Shown here one piece after another: positions 23,179 to 34,155 of a DNA stretch of 64,000 nt (positions within the stretch are counted from its first letter, which is position 1; every line of letters begins with the position of its first letter). The notes under the pieces were generated by a model. The model did no database searches. It saw nothing but the letters and a program-made list of their open reading frames with translations, and had not been told where the DNA came from. The stretch covers positions 1,157,016 to 1,221,015 of the forward strand of contig MU006095.1 of the NCBI GenBank assembly GCA_010093705.1. Direction: 5' to 3'. The translations under genes were made by a program, and so were the position numbers. This DNA is from Patellaria atrata CBS 101060. Taxonomy: Eukaryota; Ascomycota; Dothideomycetes; Patellariales; Patellariaceae.

Positions 23179-23595
23179 TCCTATATCCATATGCCCTTCG
23201 TTAGAGTTCATTCAGCGGCATAGTAGGCGAAAGGACCTTGTCTTGAAGAAAAAAGGCATTAAGGATAGAAGATGGCTAGACCTTGAATTCGCATGGATGT
23301 GGCGTCTTTCATTTGGGATATGAATATCCAAGGCAATACCCTTATCGGAAAATGGTTAGATAGATCTCTCAAGTCACAAATTCAAAATCATATATCTTTG
23401 TGCCAAACCCTACAAAGCATTTGCCTATTCTAGAAACTAAGTCTCGTAATCATGAATTCCTAAACGAAATGAAAGTCAGATAGTATTCTACATCCCTAAA
23501 TAGGCAGTAAGAAGTCCCCAAAACCAATGACTCTTTCGAATATATACATAGCTGAAAGCAATTTTACGGTATGCCTTGAAACAGTTGGAGTATTT
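23179..23595. other. Convergent intergenic region
   Basis: About 420 bp between two genes that face each other, holding only their 3' flanks. AT-rich, no coding exon found. Confidence 0.55.
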
Positions 23596-24540
23596 TCACC
23601 GTTTCCTTTCTCTAACTTTGAACTTGACCCCGTTTTTGTTCACCCCTCCGATTGCTCCACTCATCCTTGCTCGCTGCCCCTCTATCTCTTCCTCGGCGAT
23701 CTTCAACTCTTGTTCTCTCTTTCTCAATTCTTCGATCCGTCTTTGTTTGGTCTCCTGCTGTTTCTGCCTCTTCTTCTCTTCTCGGTACTTCTGAATCTCA
23801 GCTACCCTCTCCCGCGCAGCCTGTCTCTCTGAGACGCGCCTGTCTATTTGATAGACGTTGTTCATACTCCCAATTTCCCCATTCAAAAGTTCCAGACTCT
23901 CCCCAACTAGATGGGGTGAACTTGAAGATTCCATACCCCTCTTATCTAACTGACTTGTGGCATCGAAAGCATGTTGCTCTATCGCATCATTGACAAACAC
24001 CGTATATTTGCCTGATCCACTTCCCTTCCCTGGCTTGAACAGAGTGATCCCCGGACGTTCCTCCTCACCCCTCTCATCTTCATCTTCTTCATCCTCAAAT
24101 CCCCAAGCATCATCCTCCTCAAAATGGTCCCCCAAACCTCTTATCTTCCCTTTTTTACCGACGTCCCCCAGCGTAAACCCTTCCCCCTCCAACCTCTCCC
24201 TCTCCTTCCTCGTCACATTCGCCATAGTTCTGATATACCTCACATCCTGCGTCTTCATCAATTTGACCACATCGACACTTAGCGCCTTGTTCCCGCGATC
24301 TCCAATTCTCGTTCCGTCCCGCCCCTGCTTGCTCGACATCATCGAGAAGGCGAACTCATCTGGATTGCGTTCCGCGGCTTTCTGCCGCAGGGTTCGCAGC
24401 TTCCGCCTCTTTTCCGCAAAGTTCTTCGCGCGGAGACTGTAGTCTTTGTGCTTTTCGAGGATGCCCCATTTGCTGCGCTCGAGAGGCTGGGCGCGCTCTC
24501 GATGAGTGGGTCGCGCGACGGCGTTGCGGAGGGAGGACAT
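23596..24540 (-). CDS. utp11: Utp11, U3 snoRNP-associated processome component
   Basis: Nucleolar protein of the small-subunit processome, required for 18S rRNA maturation. Single exon of 314 aa. The N-terminus is the family hallmark: [18 protein letters not shown], then [16 protein letters not shown] and [17 protein letters not shown]. These are followed by [19 protein letters not shown]. The middle is acidic ([18 protein letters not shown]) and the last 80 residues are a long charged helix, probably coiled coil, ending KVRERKR. It is transcribed away from the amidase gene through a 317-bp shared promoter, and with Mrd1 it is the second ribosome-biogenesis gene in this window. Confidence 0.95.
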   Translation of the reverse strand: MSSLRNAVARPTHRERAQPLERSKWGILEKHKDYSLRAKNFAEKRRKLRTLRQKAAERNPDEFAFSMMSSKQGRDGTRIGDRGNKALSVDVVKLMKTQDVRYIRTMANVTRKERERLEGEGFTLGDVGKKGKIRGLGDHFEEDDAWGFEDEEDEDERGEEERPGITLFKPGKGSGSGKYTVFVNDAIEQHAFDATSQLDKRGMESSSSPHLVGESLELLNGEIGSMNNVYQIDRRVSERQAARERVAEIQKYREEKKRQKQQETKQRRIEELRKREQELKIAEEEIEGQRARMSGAIGGVNKNGVKFKVRERKR

Positions 24541-24857
24541 TGTGATGAGTTCGTTGACAGAAAGTGGTTTTTATTGTAGACAACAGACCAGATATAAGCT
24601 TCCTTGTCTTATATCGTCACAGATCTGTAGTTTAGAGTAAAGTGTTGCTGATATCGAGCTCCTAGAAAAAAAATTAGCTTTTCCAAAATTATTTCGTTGG
24701 TGGAATATTCGCCAAGACCGCCCCGCGGAAGTCCGAGCTCCAACATTTACGGAGGTTATCCCTCCACCTCCACGTCCTTTCCTACAATTACCATCTCAAC
24801 TTTACAATTTCCTTTCAGACACTACACCATCAATTGCTCAGATAGAACTCCAATATA
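24541..24857. promoter_or_regulatory. Shared divergent promoter, Utp11 / Nit2-like amidase
   Basis: 317 bp between two divergent start codons. The segment near 24770-24850 is CT-rich just before the amidase start, as is common for fungal leaders. Confidence 0.65.
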
Positions 24858-25754
24858 ATGGCACGCCTACTCAAACAACCAGTTAAACTCGCCCTCATCC
24901 AACTCGCCACCACAGCCGACAAAGCCCACAATCTCTCCCACGCCCGCAGCAAAGTCCTCGAAGCATCGCGTGCGGGCGCCCGCATCATCGTGCTACCCGA
25001 ATGCTTCAACTCACCCTATGGCACAAAATATTTTCCCAAGTACGCGGAGACGCTACTCCCCTCGCCCCCCTCCAAAGAAAAGTCTCCTTCCTTCCACGCG
25101 TTGAGCGATATGGCGCGGGAGGCTCAGAGCTATCTGATAGGTGGGAGTATACCGGAGTACGAGGAGGATACGAAGGAGTTGTTTAATACGAGCTTGACAT
25201 TTGGACCGAGCGGGGATCTGTTAGCGACGCATAGGAAGGTTCATCTTTTTGATATCGATATTCCGGGGAAGATTAGGTTTAAGGAGAGCGAGGTGTTGAG
25301 TCCGGGGAATAAGATCACGTTGTTGGATCTCCCGGACTATGGGAAGGTGGCTATAGCTATCTGCTATGATATCAGATTCCCGGAATTGGCGACAATTGCC
25401 GCGAGGAAGGGTGCGTTTTTGTTACTGTATCCCGGCGCTTTCAATTTGACCACTGGAGCACTGCATTGGGAGCTCCAGGCTAGAGCTAGGGCAATGGATA
25501 ATCAGGTGTATGTGGGGTTGTGCTCGCCGGCGAGGGATATGGATGCAGACTATAATGCGTGGGGACACAGTATGATTGTGGATCCTAATGCGGCAATCAT
25601 AGAGCAGCTGGATGAAAAGGAGGGGATTGTGTATGCGGAACTGAACGGGGACAAGATCGAAGAGGTCAGAAAAGGTATCCCGATATATGGACAGAGGAGA
25701 TTCGATGTATACCCGGATGTCAGCAAGGATGCAAAGGTAGGGGAGGCGGAGTGA
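24858..25754 (+). CDS. Nit2-like omega-amidase (carbon-nitrogen hydrolase)
   Basis: Single exon, 298 aa, the usual size for Nit2/Nit3 proteins of the nitrilase superfamily. The catalytic triad is visible: Glu48 in VLPECFNSPYG, Lys127 in THRKVHLFD and Cys169 in AICYDIRFPEL. The stretch FDIDIPGKIRFKES, typical of Nit2, follows the Lys. Family members deaminate alpha-ketoglutaramate, or repair deaminated glutathione in the Nit1 branch; the sequence here favours the omega-amidase branch, but I cannot separate the two without a tree. No targeting signal is obvious, so cytosol is likely. Confidence 0.93.
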   Translation: MARLLKQPVKLALIQLATTADKAHNLSHARSKVLEASRAGARIIVLPECFNSPYGTKYFPKYAETLLPSPPSKEKSPSFHALSDMAREAQSYLIGGSIPEYEEDTKELFNTSLTFGPSGDLLATHRKVHLFDIDIPGKIRFKESEVLSPGNKITLLDLPDYGKVAIAICYDIRFPELATIAARKGAFLLLYPGAFNLTTGALHWELQARARAMDNQVYVGLCSPARDMDADYNAWGHSMIVDPNAAIIEQLDEKEGIVYAELNGDKIEEVRKGIPIYGQRRFDVYPDVSKDAKVGEAE

Positions 25755-25880
25755 TATACACATATACATATATACAATATTTTTCCGGCGGATCATCGAT
25801 ATCCATTAAAGCGGAAACCCAAACCCACCCAACGCCCGGCAATGCCCTCTCTTCTCAAACAATTCATCAAAATGTTTCCA
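25755..25880. other. Short convergent spacer with TA-rich microsatellite
   Basis: 126 bp between convergent genes. It starts with a TATACACATATACATATATAC type run at about 25754-25778. Confidence 0.6.
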
Positions 25881-26503
25881 TCATCTCCTCTTCTTCACCT
25901 CGGCACCCCCTTCTTCATCCCTCTTTCTCTCTTCCTCTCTAGCCTTCGTTCTCACCTCCTCATCATACCTCTTCAACCGCTCCTCATCCATGACTCTTCT
26001 TCCCTGCTCATCCAACCCCCACCACTCTCTATGGAACTTCTCCTGTTCCACCCTCTTCCGCTCTTTCTCCTCTCGCTCCGCCCGCCGCTGCTCTCGCGTC
26101 GCAAACCACTCTTCCCGCGCGATATCCTGATTCTCCCGGGTCGCGTGCAATATCATGCATTTGTTCATAGAGAGCCGTTGGGCGCGGCAGGCCCATGTCG
26201 CGCTTATCGTGCGGTTGAGGGCGCAGGAAGCGAAATCTAGGACGGGTCAGTTTGAGGATTACTTGAAATATTTGGGCAGGATTTGGGGAGTCGTTGGGAC
26301 TCTTCGGAGAAGATGCTGTTTATCGAGGATTATAAAGGAGTGGTATCCGTACCTCTGATTTCATCCGCGCATATCGTACGCACGCGCTTGTAGTATAGTT
26401 CCCGTACTTGTTGCTCCTGGCCTGCGGAGAGCGGGATGGGGTTTCGTGAGGGGAGGGAGGTGTGGGCAGCAGCTGTGGGGGAGCTAGAGCTCGTGGACGC
26501 CAT
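25881..26503 (-). CDS. Cmc1-like twin CX9C protein of cytochrome c oxidase assembly
   Basis: Two exons, 26503-26353 and 26236-25881, give 168 aa. After a Ser/Thr-rich N-terminus comes PLSAGQEQQVRELYYKRV, then the twin CX9C motif: the first pair spans the splice (C-ADEIRDFAS-C) and the second is C-RAQRLSMNK-C. Such proteins fold as a helical hairpin in the mitochondrial intermembrane space after oxidation by Mia40. The Cmc1 family binds Cox1 intermediates. The C-terminal 90 residues are an unusually long charged helix (repeated REE, KER, EEV) beyond the common Cmc1 length. Two upstream in-frame ATGs (26554, 26521) could lengthen the N-terminus. Confidence 0.88.
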
Positions 26504-26918
26504 GCGGGGTGCGAAGCTCATCGAGTTTGATCTCAATGACTCGTAGGTGGTCAATGAGGGCTCGATGTGTAGGTTGTGTATGACGGTTGGAGGTTGTTTG
26601 TGGACCTGGACCTAGAGCTTTGATTAAGCACGGGAAGCGCTGCCGCGGAGTTTTTGCGCGCGGACCGAGGTGGGACGACAAGTGAACGTCTGATGGGACG
26701 GCAGTTGTGAGTATACCTTTATTCGAACTTGTATTTGTATTTCTCTTCTTTTTCCTATTTTTTCATATTTGGGGACCTGCTCAAGTTTAACTCAATTACT
26801 ATCAGGAACAATATTCTACCGGTTGCTTTTGTCTAGTTCTGAGCTCTTCTTCTCATCATCATTTCTTCACTTATTTCAAGATTTGAGATTCCAGCTTGTG
26901 ATACACCTTTGTACCAAT
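26504..26918. promoter_or_regulatory. Shared divergent promoter, Cmc1-like / SDR
   Basis: 415 bp between divergent start codons of two genes with likely mitochondrial links. T-rich tracts at 26720-26770 precede the SDR leader. Confidence 0.6.
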
Positions 26919-27761
26919 ATGAAGATTCAGGACCGTACTTTCATAGTGACAGGAGGGTAGGCACGATGATATATACGACTACACAACCGACAATTAACAG
27001 ATATCAGCGCCTCGGGTCTCGGATTAGCAACAGCCAAAGAGCTCCACAAAAATGGCGGCTACATCTCAATCATGGACATGAATTCCGAGGCTGGCGAAAC
27101 CCTAGTCAAAGAACTCGGCACCGAAAAAGCCAAATTCTTCGAAGTAGACGTCACCAAAACCGAGAGTATCCAAACCGCGGTAAACGAGACAGCGCAATGG
27201 ACCAAGAGCACGGGAATAGAGTTAGGCGGCGTCATCACTGCTGCAGGTGTTGGTTTCCCCGGCAAGATCATCGATAGGCATAATGAACCTCTCGCGATGG
27301 AGTCCATAGATTTTGTACTCAATATCAATCTAAGGGGAACTCTCGATACTATCCGCCTCGCTCTTCCGCATATGACACAAGTCACACCTACCCATCCCGA
27401 TGGCGAGCGTGGAATCATCGTTATGGTAGCATCGTCCGCTGCTTTCGACGGCCAGCCGGGCCAGGTGGCTTATGCAGCATCAAAAGGGGCGGTGGCATCA
27501 ATGACGCTACCCCTGACGAGGGATATCGCTCAGTACGGCATTCGAGCTGTTACGATTGCGCCAAGTTTGTTCGAGAGCAATATGACGAAGTTATTGTCGA
27601 ATAAGGTGAGGAAGAGTTTAGAGCGCGTGATGGAATTTCCGGTCCGAGCAGGCAAGGCGGAAGAGTTCGCGGCGCTGGTGAGGCATTGTATTGAGAATTC
27701 TATGCTGAATGGGACGGTGTTGAGATTAGATGGAGGGATGAGAATGCCTAGTAAGTTATAA
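26919..27761 (+). CDS. Short-chain dehydrogenase, 3-hydroxyacyl-CoA dehydrogenase type 2-like
   Basis: Two exons, 26919-26956 and 27008-27761, give 263 aa. The splice falls inside the nucleotide-binding motif, which reads TGGASGLG at residues 11-18. The acidic residue of MDMN after beta-2 suggests NAD(H). Catalytic residues are Ser155 or Ser156 in VASSAAF, Tyr168 and Lys172 in YAASK. The end, VRHCIENSMLNGTVLRLDGGMRM, resembles the human HSD17B10 (type II 3-hydroxyacyl-CoA dehydrogenase) group, as does the overall length. The likely role is in fatty-acid or branched-chain amino-acid breakdown in mitochondria; substrate is inferred from family resemblance only. Confidence 0.9.
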
Positions 27762-28054
27762 GATGCAAATAGAATGAAATTATGGAGTGACGTTGAACTC
27801 ATTCATTTCCTTCCCTATTCGAATCTTTTTGTCTGCAAAATATAAGGTAAGAAATAAGTAAACCCATGGTCTAACAAGGCTTTCGCTGTAATATTCAATA
27901 ATTGATTGTGAACCTGTTTGGTATGAAGCAAGTAGACGTATTTTAAAATCTCATAGTAAACCCTTTCATACCTTATCTAGGTGCAAATTTTAACTCTTCC
28001 TTAAGATATACGTGATGATATTAGAAGCAGAAAGAAGCAGAGAAAACAATTAGC
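27762..28054. other. Gene-free spacer after the SDR gene
   Basis: AT-rich, about 290 bp, no coding exon or RNA gene seen. Confidence 0.5.
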
Positions 28055-28251
28055 ATAAAAAAATTAAAAAAAAATTGCAAAACAATGAGCCCCGTAGGAC
28101 TTCTTGAACCCCCCGGACGAGATTTTTGCTACCGCTACTCCATTGACCTGAGGTTTACCGATAATCCCGCCCGGAGGGAGTTTCGAACCGCCGACGTTTG
28201 CGTTTCGGGGGGGATCGTAGTCAGACTACCTGACCGCTCTACCATTGTTAA
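28054..28251 (-). repeat. tRNA-like relic or tRNA-derived SINE
   Basis: On the minus strand, a good pol III A box (TGGTAGAGCGGTCAGG, 28244-28229) is followed by a good B box (GGTTCGAAACTCC, 28189-28177). Between them GTCTGACTACGA resembles the anticodon arm of tRNA-Arg(ACG). The 5' and 3' ends do not pair as an acceptor stem and the variable region is too long, so it is not a working tRNA. About 100 bp of unrelated body follow, ending in two T-runs (plus-strand A-runs at 28058-28076) that would stop pol III. This is the layout of a tRNA-headed SINE, but a second copy would be needed to prove it. Confidence 0.5.
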
Positions 28252-28937
28252 TTATTATTTGGTCACCTTCTTGGTAAATATAGGGAATAGGCGTGGGGGA
28301 CCGGAAAGGGGGTATAACGTGCGCTGTTGTTACTGTTTCGCGGTGGCCGGGATTCATTAGGGTGAGAGGAATTGCAACTTGCACAGTGACTCCTGGTAAA
28401 TTTTGAGCGGCATTTCGGCTACGAGGGAGGGTTTTTCCCGTTTCCTAAGTTGAGGATGCATGTTTCTTGATTACTGACGTCACTCAGGGGGTATTTTCTC
28501 CTATCTACTCTTCATCTATGGACGATTACAGCTATATCCTAATCTCACTCTTTATCCATCACCGATAAGTCCACTTAAGAAATGAATCCCGCATAACTGA
28601 CGGCCTTTAGAATTCCCGTTCAAAAGGAGCCTCAGCAGTGGGGATGATGATACAACTCTAAAAGAGGAAGACGGTGAATACGAATAGGCATCGTTCCCAC
28701 TTCTACAAACTATTGTCTCGTAAAGAGTAATGAAGCTTTGGAGAAGTAGAGCTGGTCGATCCTACAGTAACAAGTAATGACAGTTCAGACGCGAGACTTT
28801 TGAAATATTATCATTTTCTACTAAATAAAAGTATAAAAGTCGACTACGTCCCCATCTTAACTGAGTAAATCAGAAAATAAGAACCGATTTCATCAGGTCT
28901 ATGAATTACAAAGAAGAGTCGTTCATGATAGTCAAGC
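28252..28937. other. Gene-free spacer
   Basis: About 690 bp before the 3' end of the HET-domain gene. No coding exon, tRNA or repeat identified. Confidence 0.5.
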
Positions 28938-30975
28938 TCAAACTAGGACAAATGCTTTCAATTCCCTATCTACCATGTTATTCAGATCCTCAACCTCCTT
29001 TTGCAATAAGTCATCTATTTCCCTAACCCAGATTTCCCCGTATGCTCTTTTCAGTGACTCCATTGCTTCCCCATTCATGAAGCCATGAACGAAGCATCTT
29101 CCTATAAATTGATATCGCACTCGATTCGGTTCAACGCTCGACGAGTCGCACCTTCGGAGGACAAAGGGGGTCGAACTTCCCAGAGCAATGCAGATGATGT
29201 CACTTTCCTGGGCCATACTCGGACCTTTCGCGAAATATCCTTCAGGTGTGACAGAGAACCTCCAGCCTGGCAAGCGACCATTCAACACCGACCGACGTCT
29301 TCAATATTTCTTCTGTCAGTGCCTCAGACCTCGATGTTTCCGAATAAGCTCCTTTTGAGTGAATTAGCCAATCTTCGGTAGACCCACCAGTGGCCAGTAA
29401 GGTTTTCATGAAAGCAACTAGTATAGGTTCACTGGTTGGCTCGTATGTTTCTTTTCTGGGTAGAAGAGAGCCCCATAACTCAGCAGCGTCCTCTGGATCA
29501 ATTTCGAATCTGAAATCCTTTGGGTTAAGTCGTAGGTTCGATCCGGACTCTCCCACAGAATCTAACAATATTCCCTTAATTGTCAGTTCACCCGGGAGTT
29601 CCTCTGGGCTGCAGTTTGATGCAACTGAACTTAATGCGGAGCAAGTCGTAACAGATTGGCCATCTGCATTTCAGCAACTGCGTAACTTTTCCCATGGCCT
29701 ATATGGATTAGCAAGATCTATCGCAGCAATAGTCAGCATTGAGACGCGCAGAGGTGATTTGCGATTAGCTGGAACATTGTCTATAATGTCAACGCTGTCA
29801 AGGTATTCGTTAAAGTCGGGAACCCAGCTTGGAATACCATTAGTATGTTGGCGTTTTTATATTGTGGATCTGCTTTAGATAATCGAGACAGCGGATCTTT
29901 GGAGCGCGATGTGCGATAACAGATTTCAAGATGCTCCCGTAGAGGGTTTGAAGCGAAAAGTTATAGTCCACAACAATGGATGGGCATACCTGCGAGATAT
30001 TTAACAGCGAATAAATCTTGTCCTAAGGTAGTGCAGCTCGGCGACGTTGGAATTGCCATAGTAATTGATTCATCCGATATGGATCTTCTTTCTTCCGCTG
30101 CTTAAGAATTTCTGCAATGATCCTTACCCTGATTCATATTGGAAATTTCGGTAATGATCCCCGCTGGTATATCTTCGCCGGTCATTCCACCTGCTTCAGA
30201 CTGCTAGAAATCCCATATTTTGGAGAAAAGGTTTGGGAGAGAGCGTCTTTGTGAGCTATAAGGACTCTCAAAAGGGATATTTATGCGGTCATGAAAAAAC
30301 CATACTGTCAGAAAGCGAAGCATAAGGTATCTCCACCCCCTGGTATAAAACACAAGCTTGCTATCCAGAAAATACCTCCTGCACTACCCAAACCCTCGTC
30401 CACCAAGTCTGTGCAAAGACACCTTCCCAGTATGCCTTTGGGGGTTGCACCGTCACGTTGCCGAGTGGAAACATCCATAAGCCAAACCCATACCCATTCA
30501 GCACCAGAATAAACCCGGTGCATAATCTTCACCTGCTCGTTCCTTTCCTCTATATCTTCTTGATTGATACATATAGCATCTGCCCATATCCTGAACCTAT
30601 CGGTTCGTTTATGGGCGCGAAGATAGCGCATGGCATCTGCCAGATTTTTAGTCACCTCAAGCTTGTTTCTACCACTGTACAGGTCATCTTCTCTAGGACG
30701 GTTACCGTTAGTGACTACCATGTCTTTGTTCGAAGGATCTCCCCAAATGTAAGACAAAGCATGGGATGTTGGAGCATCCTCAAGAGAAACCGTCTCTAGG
30801 TTATAGAGTAGCGGATCCGAATCGTATTCACTTGCCAGAAGTGTGATTAAACGTGTTTGCCTAGAAGGATCTGGTAGGGCGGAGTAAGCGTACTTGGGAA
30901 GGGTGTTAGGCAGGCCATCTTCAGTAGGTTCAAAAATCCGCTCGCCATCTCTTAGGTGACCAGCTCGGACCGAGA
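28938..30975 (-). CDS. HET-domain protein gene, structure unresolved, possibly decayed
   Basis: HET domains trigger cell death in fungal self/non-self recognition. The N-terminal half, read from about 30970 to 30360, has the hallmarks: SHALSYIWGDPSNKDMVV, then RIWADAICINQEDIEERNEQ and QVKIMHRVYSGAEWVWVWL. The region upstream, reading NTLPKYAYSALPDPSRQTRLITLL, is in the same frame but lacks a clear ATG, so a 5' exon may be missing from my view. Further down, separate open stretches encode GELTIKGILLDSVGE, a middle region, and a C-terminus with GRCFVHGFMNGEAM, which is typical of HET-protein ends. Between them I could not find a splice path that keeps the frame throughout. Either several introns remain unresolved or the gene is decaying. 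Confidence 0.6.
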
Positions 30976-32623
30976 AAGTGCAGGAATCACTATTATACAG
31001 TCATTAGCGTACTCGATCGACCACGTACCAGTCTCAGATTCAAGTCAGCTACTAAACAAGAGATATCAGCTTCTGGATAAAATGAAACAGCTGTATTTGA
31101 GCTGAACTAAACCTGTAGGGTGCGCTAACATAATAGGATAGAACTATTGGTTACTGTCGAAGGAGTAGTCTTGAGCAGTTGACAGTAATTCTATCTCACC
31201 AATTCAACAGTAGTATGAAGAAACATCAATTATCAGGTTATACCAGAGGACGGTTTATCCGCATCTCAGGAAAAATACTACGGTGATGGTGCTAGCGAAA
31301 GGAACTGAGAGACGGGCTATGCTAGAATTTAGCAACAAGCCTAGAGGAATAAAGATACGAAAAGAATATGTTAGTCATATCCTGACTGGATGTCCTACCC
31401 GAAACATCTCCTATGCCACGAGCTGTGCTAGTATTAAGTATCTAACATATGGTTGTCCTATTAAGAACTGTTATTTCTACTTTACCCGTGAGTCCAAGAG
31501 GCAGCAAGTTCAAGAAATCCAAAAAAAAGAATATAGTAGAACTGAGTATCTACGAAGTGGAAAGATGATGTTGATATTGACTAAGATCTGATATTGCGCC
31601 AGATAGCGCTAACTCAAAAGCTCTAAATTGACCCCTTTGACCCTCCGCAACGAATTCTACTTCATTAAGATCGGAATATCTGTTGATAATTCTAGATATA
31701 GAACTGCGTGATGCAAGCTTTAGGACTCGTGAGAGTTTAACGAAACATAATTTTAGAATACGGATTTAAAGGAAGCTACACCTCTTAAGGCAGGGCGAAC
31801 TCATAAGGTAATATATCACGGTCACTTATAGTGAAGTGACAGTGCAGTCTCAAATTGTCAGGTGAGAGACCGTTAGCCGTATAAGCAAAACGTTGTCGCA
31901 TACATTGGGCTTAATCGACACTCACATTTCAGATGGAGCAAGAAAAGGGGTATGGTGCGAAATGTCGTACAGCCATTCAAACAAAGTAAGAATGCGGACA
32001 TGGACGAGTCAAGGGTCCAGCTAGCGATACCGTACGGCTAGAGGAATCGTTCTTGGAAAGTGCTCCGTCAGCCTGCCACACAGGTCTTTCGCGGAACGGA
32101 GGGGCTGAGGTTCACATGTACTGCGGTTCGGTCAGGGTGAAGAAGTGACGGTGCAGACTTTTGGCTGTGGACTCAACAACTCGGCCGTGCGGGTACACTG
32201 TGAGAACCTATAGTTGGATACAGTGGCATCGGTGTGTCGGTCAGCTTTCGCAAAGTGCGTGAGAAGCGCCGTTAGCGTGAAAAGCCTTACAACCCAGCTA
32301 GCGAAGAAAAGGTATGTCATCTGCTGGTGAGTGGAAGACAGCTAATCCTTTTTTCGATACTGCCGGGTTAATCTGCGGGACAGGTACGCGGGTAAAGTAT
32401 AGATGTGTTCTTATCGTAAGTGCTATACGGCTCAGGCGGCAATGTAGCTGTGAGACCTAATGTTATTCAGTTGCAGACAGTTCCATGTAGGATATAGTGA
32501 AAGATATAGTCTCGAGGGATAGACTCTAAAGATATATCTCACACACTCTGGGAAGGGCTGGTTGTGGACTTTACATATATATACTGATAGACCTCAAGTC
32601 CGTTCATCAACCTCCATCTCTTT
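30976..32623. other. 1.65-kb gene-free region with faint internal repeats
   Basis: No convincing coding exon. A segment near 31827-31860 (GGTCACTTATAGTGAAGTGACAG, split over lines) resembles one near 32130-32160 (GGTCAGGGTGAAGAAGTGACGG), and both are followed by GTGCAG. This suggests an old duplication or repeat. A frame at 31283-31591 has no recognisable protein character. Confidence 0.45.
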
Positions 32624-34155
32624 CTATCCCTGACCGTTCGTACTTCGCTTTTGAGAAAATCCTAGACCTTTCCCGCCAGTCCATATAGCGGTCTGTTGCC
32701 TCTTAATCGGTGACAGTGCATCCTGCTCTCTTCCCCCGTCAGTCCTCTTATCTTCCAAATCAACAGTCTGAGTCTCATTATCGGCCATTTCTTCCCTGAT
32801 CGCTCGGGTAGGTGAATCAATCGTCCTTGCTCTCTTTCGCGCATCATGTTGGTTCTTCCATTTCCTCGCCACCCCGTGAGCACTTGTGATACCAGAAAAG
32901 CTCGTTCGGCCGGAACTGCGAAGCTTCCGCCAGTCGACACGCTTGACGGGAAGTTTCGAATCCTTCGCTGCTTTAGCAAGTGCTCGAGAAAGAGTCTTGA
33001 TCTCTTCATCACTAAGGCGGGAGACAGTGAGAGGAAGACTTAAAGTTAGCAATGAGCGAGTCTGGTCCTGGATGAACTCTCTTCTGCGGTCCTCAGGAGA
33101 GTTTTTGAGGGGTCCTAGTTGGATATGGCGGTCGTAACGTTTGAAGCGGGACCATATCTGGGATTGAAATTTCTTGCGCGCCTCTTGGACGTTGATACTT
33201 TCGCATAGTTGGCGGGTCGTAAATTGGCCCCCCTCCGATTCCTCGAGTAGTTTTGACAGGGATGTGATGAGGGCACGGGTGAACGATTTAGGTCCCGGAG
33301 CCTGGGTGGGTTTATCGTGCCCGCTAGCTGTTAGCATCTCGTATGTTCGTGGATCCTGGCGTTGAACATTCTTGAAGATGTTGCTCGCGTAGCAACAGTC
33401 AAAGATGCTCAGCATGTCGCAGTCTGAATGTTCGATAAGGGAGTTCTCCGCTCGATTCCATACTGCAAAAGCAGGATGTGCGTCTACTGGTATCTCGTCA
33501 ATGTCCGATGAACTAAACGATCAGTTTCGTCGTTCTATGAGACCAGGCGTTGGTCCTTACGCGTGTAACTTCAGTTCTTCCGTTTTGTAAGTGAAGCTTC
33601 CGTGCCCGGTGTAGTACACGATCAGGAGATTGTGTGGACCATTATGAGCGTCGACGAAGTTAATCAGCCCCTTTTCGAGTTGCAGTTGCGGCCGAGCTCT
33701 TGGGGTGTCTGTATTTAACTCAATCACTTCGATAGAGTAATGAAACTTTGCCTCGAAGAGTTCTTTAAGCTCTTTGACCTAATCAAAGTAAATATCACTC
33801 CAAATATGTCAAGAAACAACTGGTAACATACCTCTTTGCTACACTCCAGTTCATCAATCGCGTCTGCCCACTTGATGATAAGAACAGCGACCTCCTGATA
33901 CCCTAATGGAATCTTCATTTCCGCACACATGGCCGTATTCCAAGATATCTGCATCTTCGAATTCTCTTCCTCGGTGACCAAGTCAGGTAACACAACATCG
34001 GGTCTCTCATGGTTGCCATTGGTTAGGCTTGGTTGCCTTCTTCGTGGAGATGTTGGTTCTATGGTAGCGGAACCAGAAGCTTCAAAATCGATCTTGCCGT
34101 CCTGTCCTTGCTTGGAAGACACTTTCAGATCAGTAGCCTTAATCATTGGAGCCAT
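32624..34155 (-). CDS. Caspase-like (peptidase C14) protein
   Basis: Three exons, 34155-33832, 33778-33561 and 33512-32624, give 476 aa in frame. The caspase-like p20 fold is shown by ISWNTAMC and EVAVLIIKWADAIDEL, which precede the His box LLIVYYTGHGS (His167), and by the Cys box LSIFDCCYAS, where Cys221 aligns with the metacaspase nucleophile (DSCHSG pattern). The region after about residue 270 is basic and helical with no known domain; KRARTIDSP may act as a nuclear localisation signal. It lacks the Pro-rich prodomain of type I metacaspases, so it belongs with the divergent caspase-like proteins common in filamentous fungi. The neighbouring HET-domain gene, on the same strand 1.65 kb away, points to a cell-death role, which is inference. 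Confidence 0.85.

Noticed and set aside
28177-28251. Intact tRNA gene
   Set aside because: The A and B boxes are good but the acceptor stem does not pair and the spacing is too long.
28085-28360. 91-codon frame across the tRNA-like unit
   Set aside because: It covers the pol III boxes and has no protein character.
31283-31591. 102-codon frame in the HET-caspase spacer
   Set aside because: No conserved motif and no splice partners that extend it.
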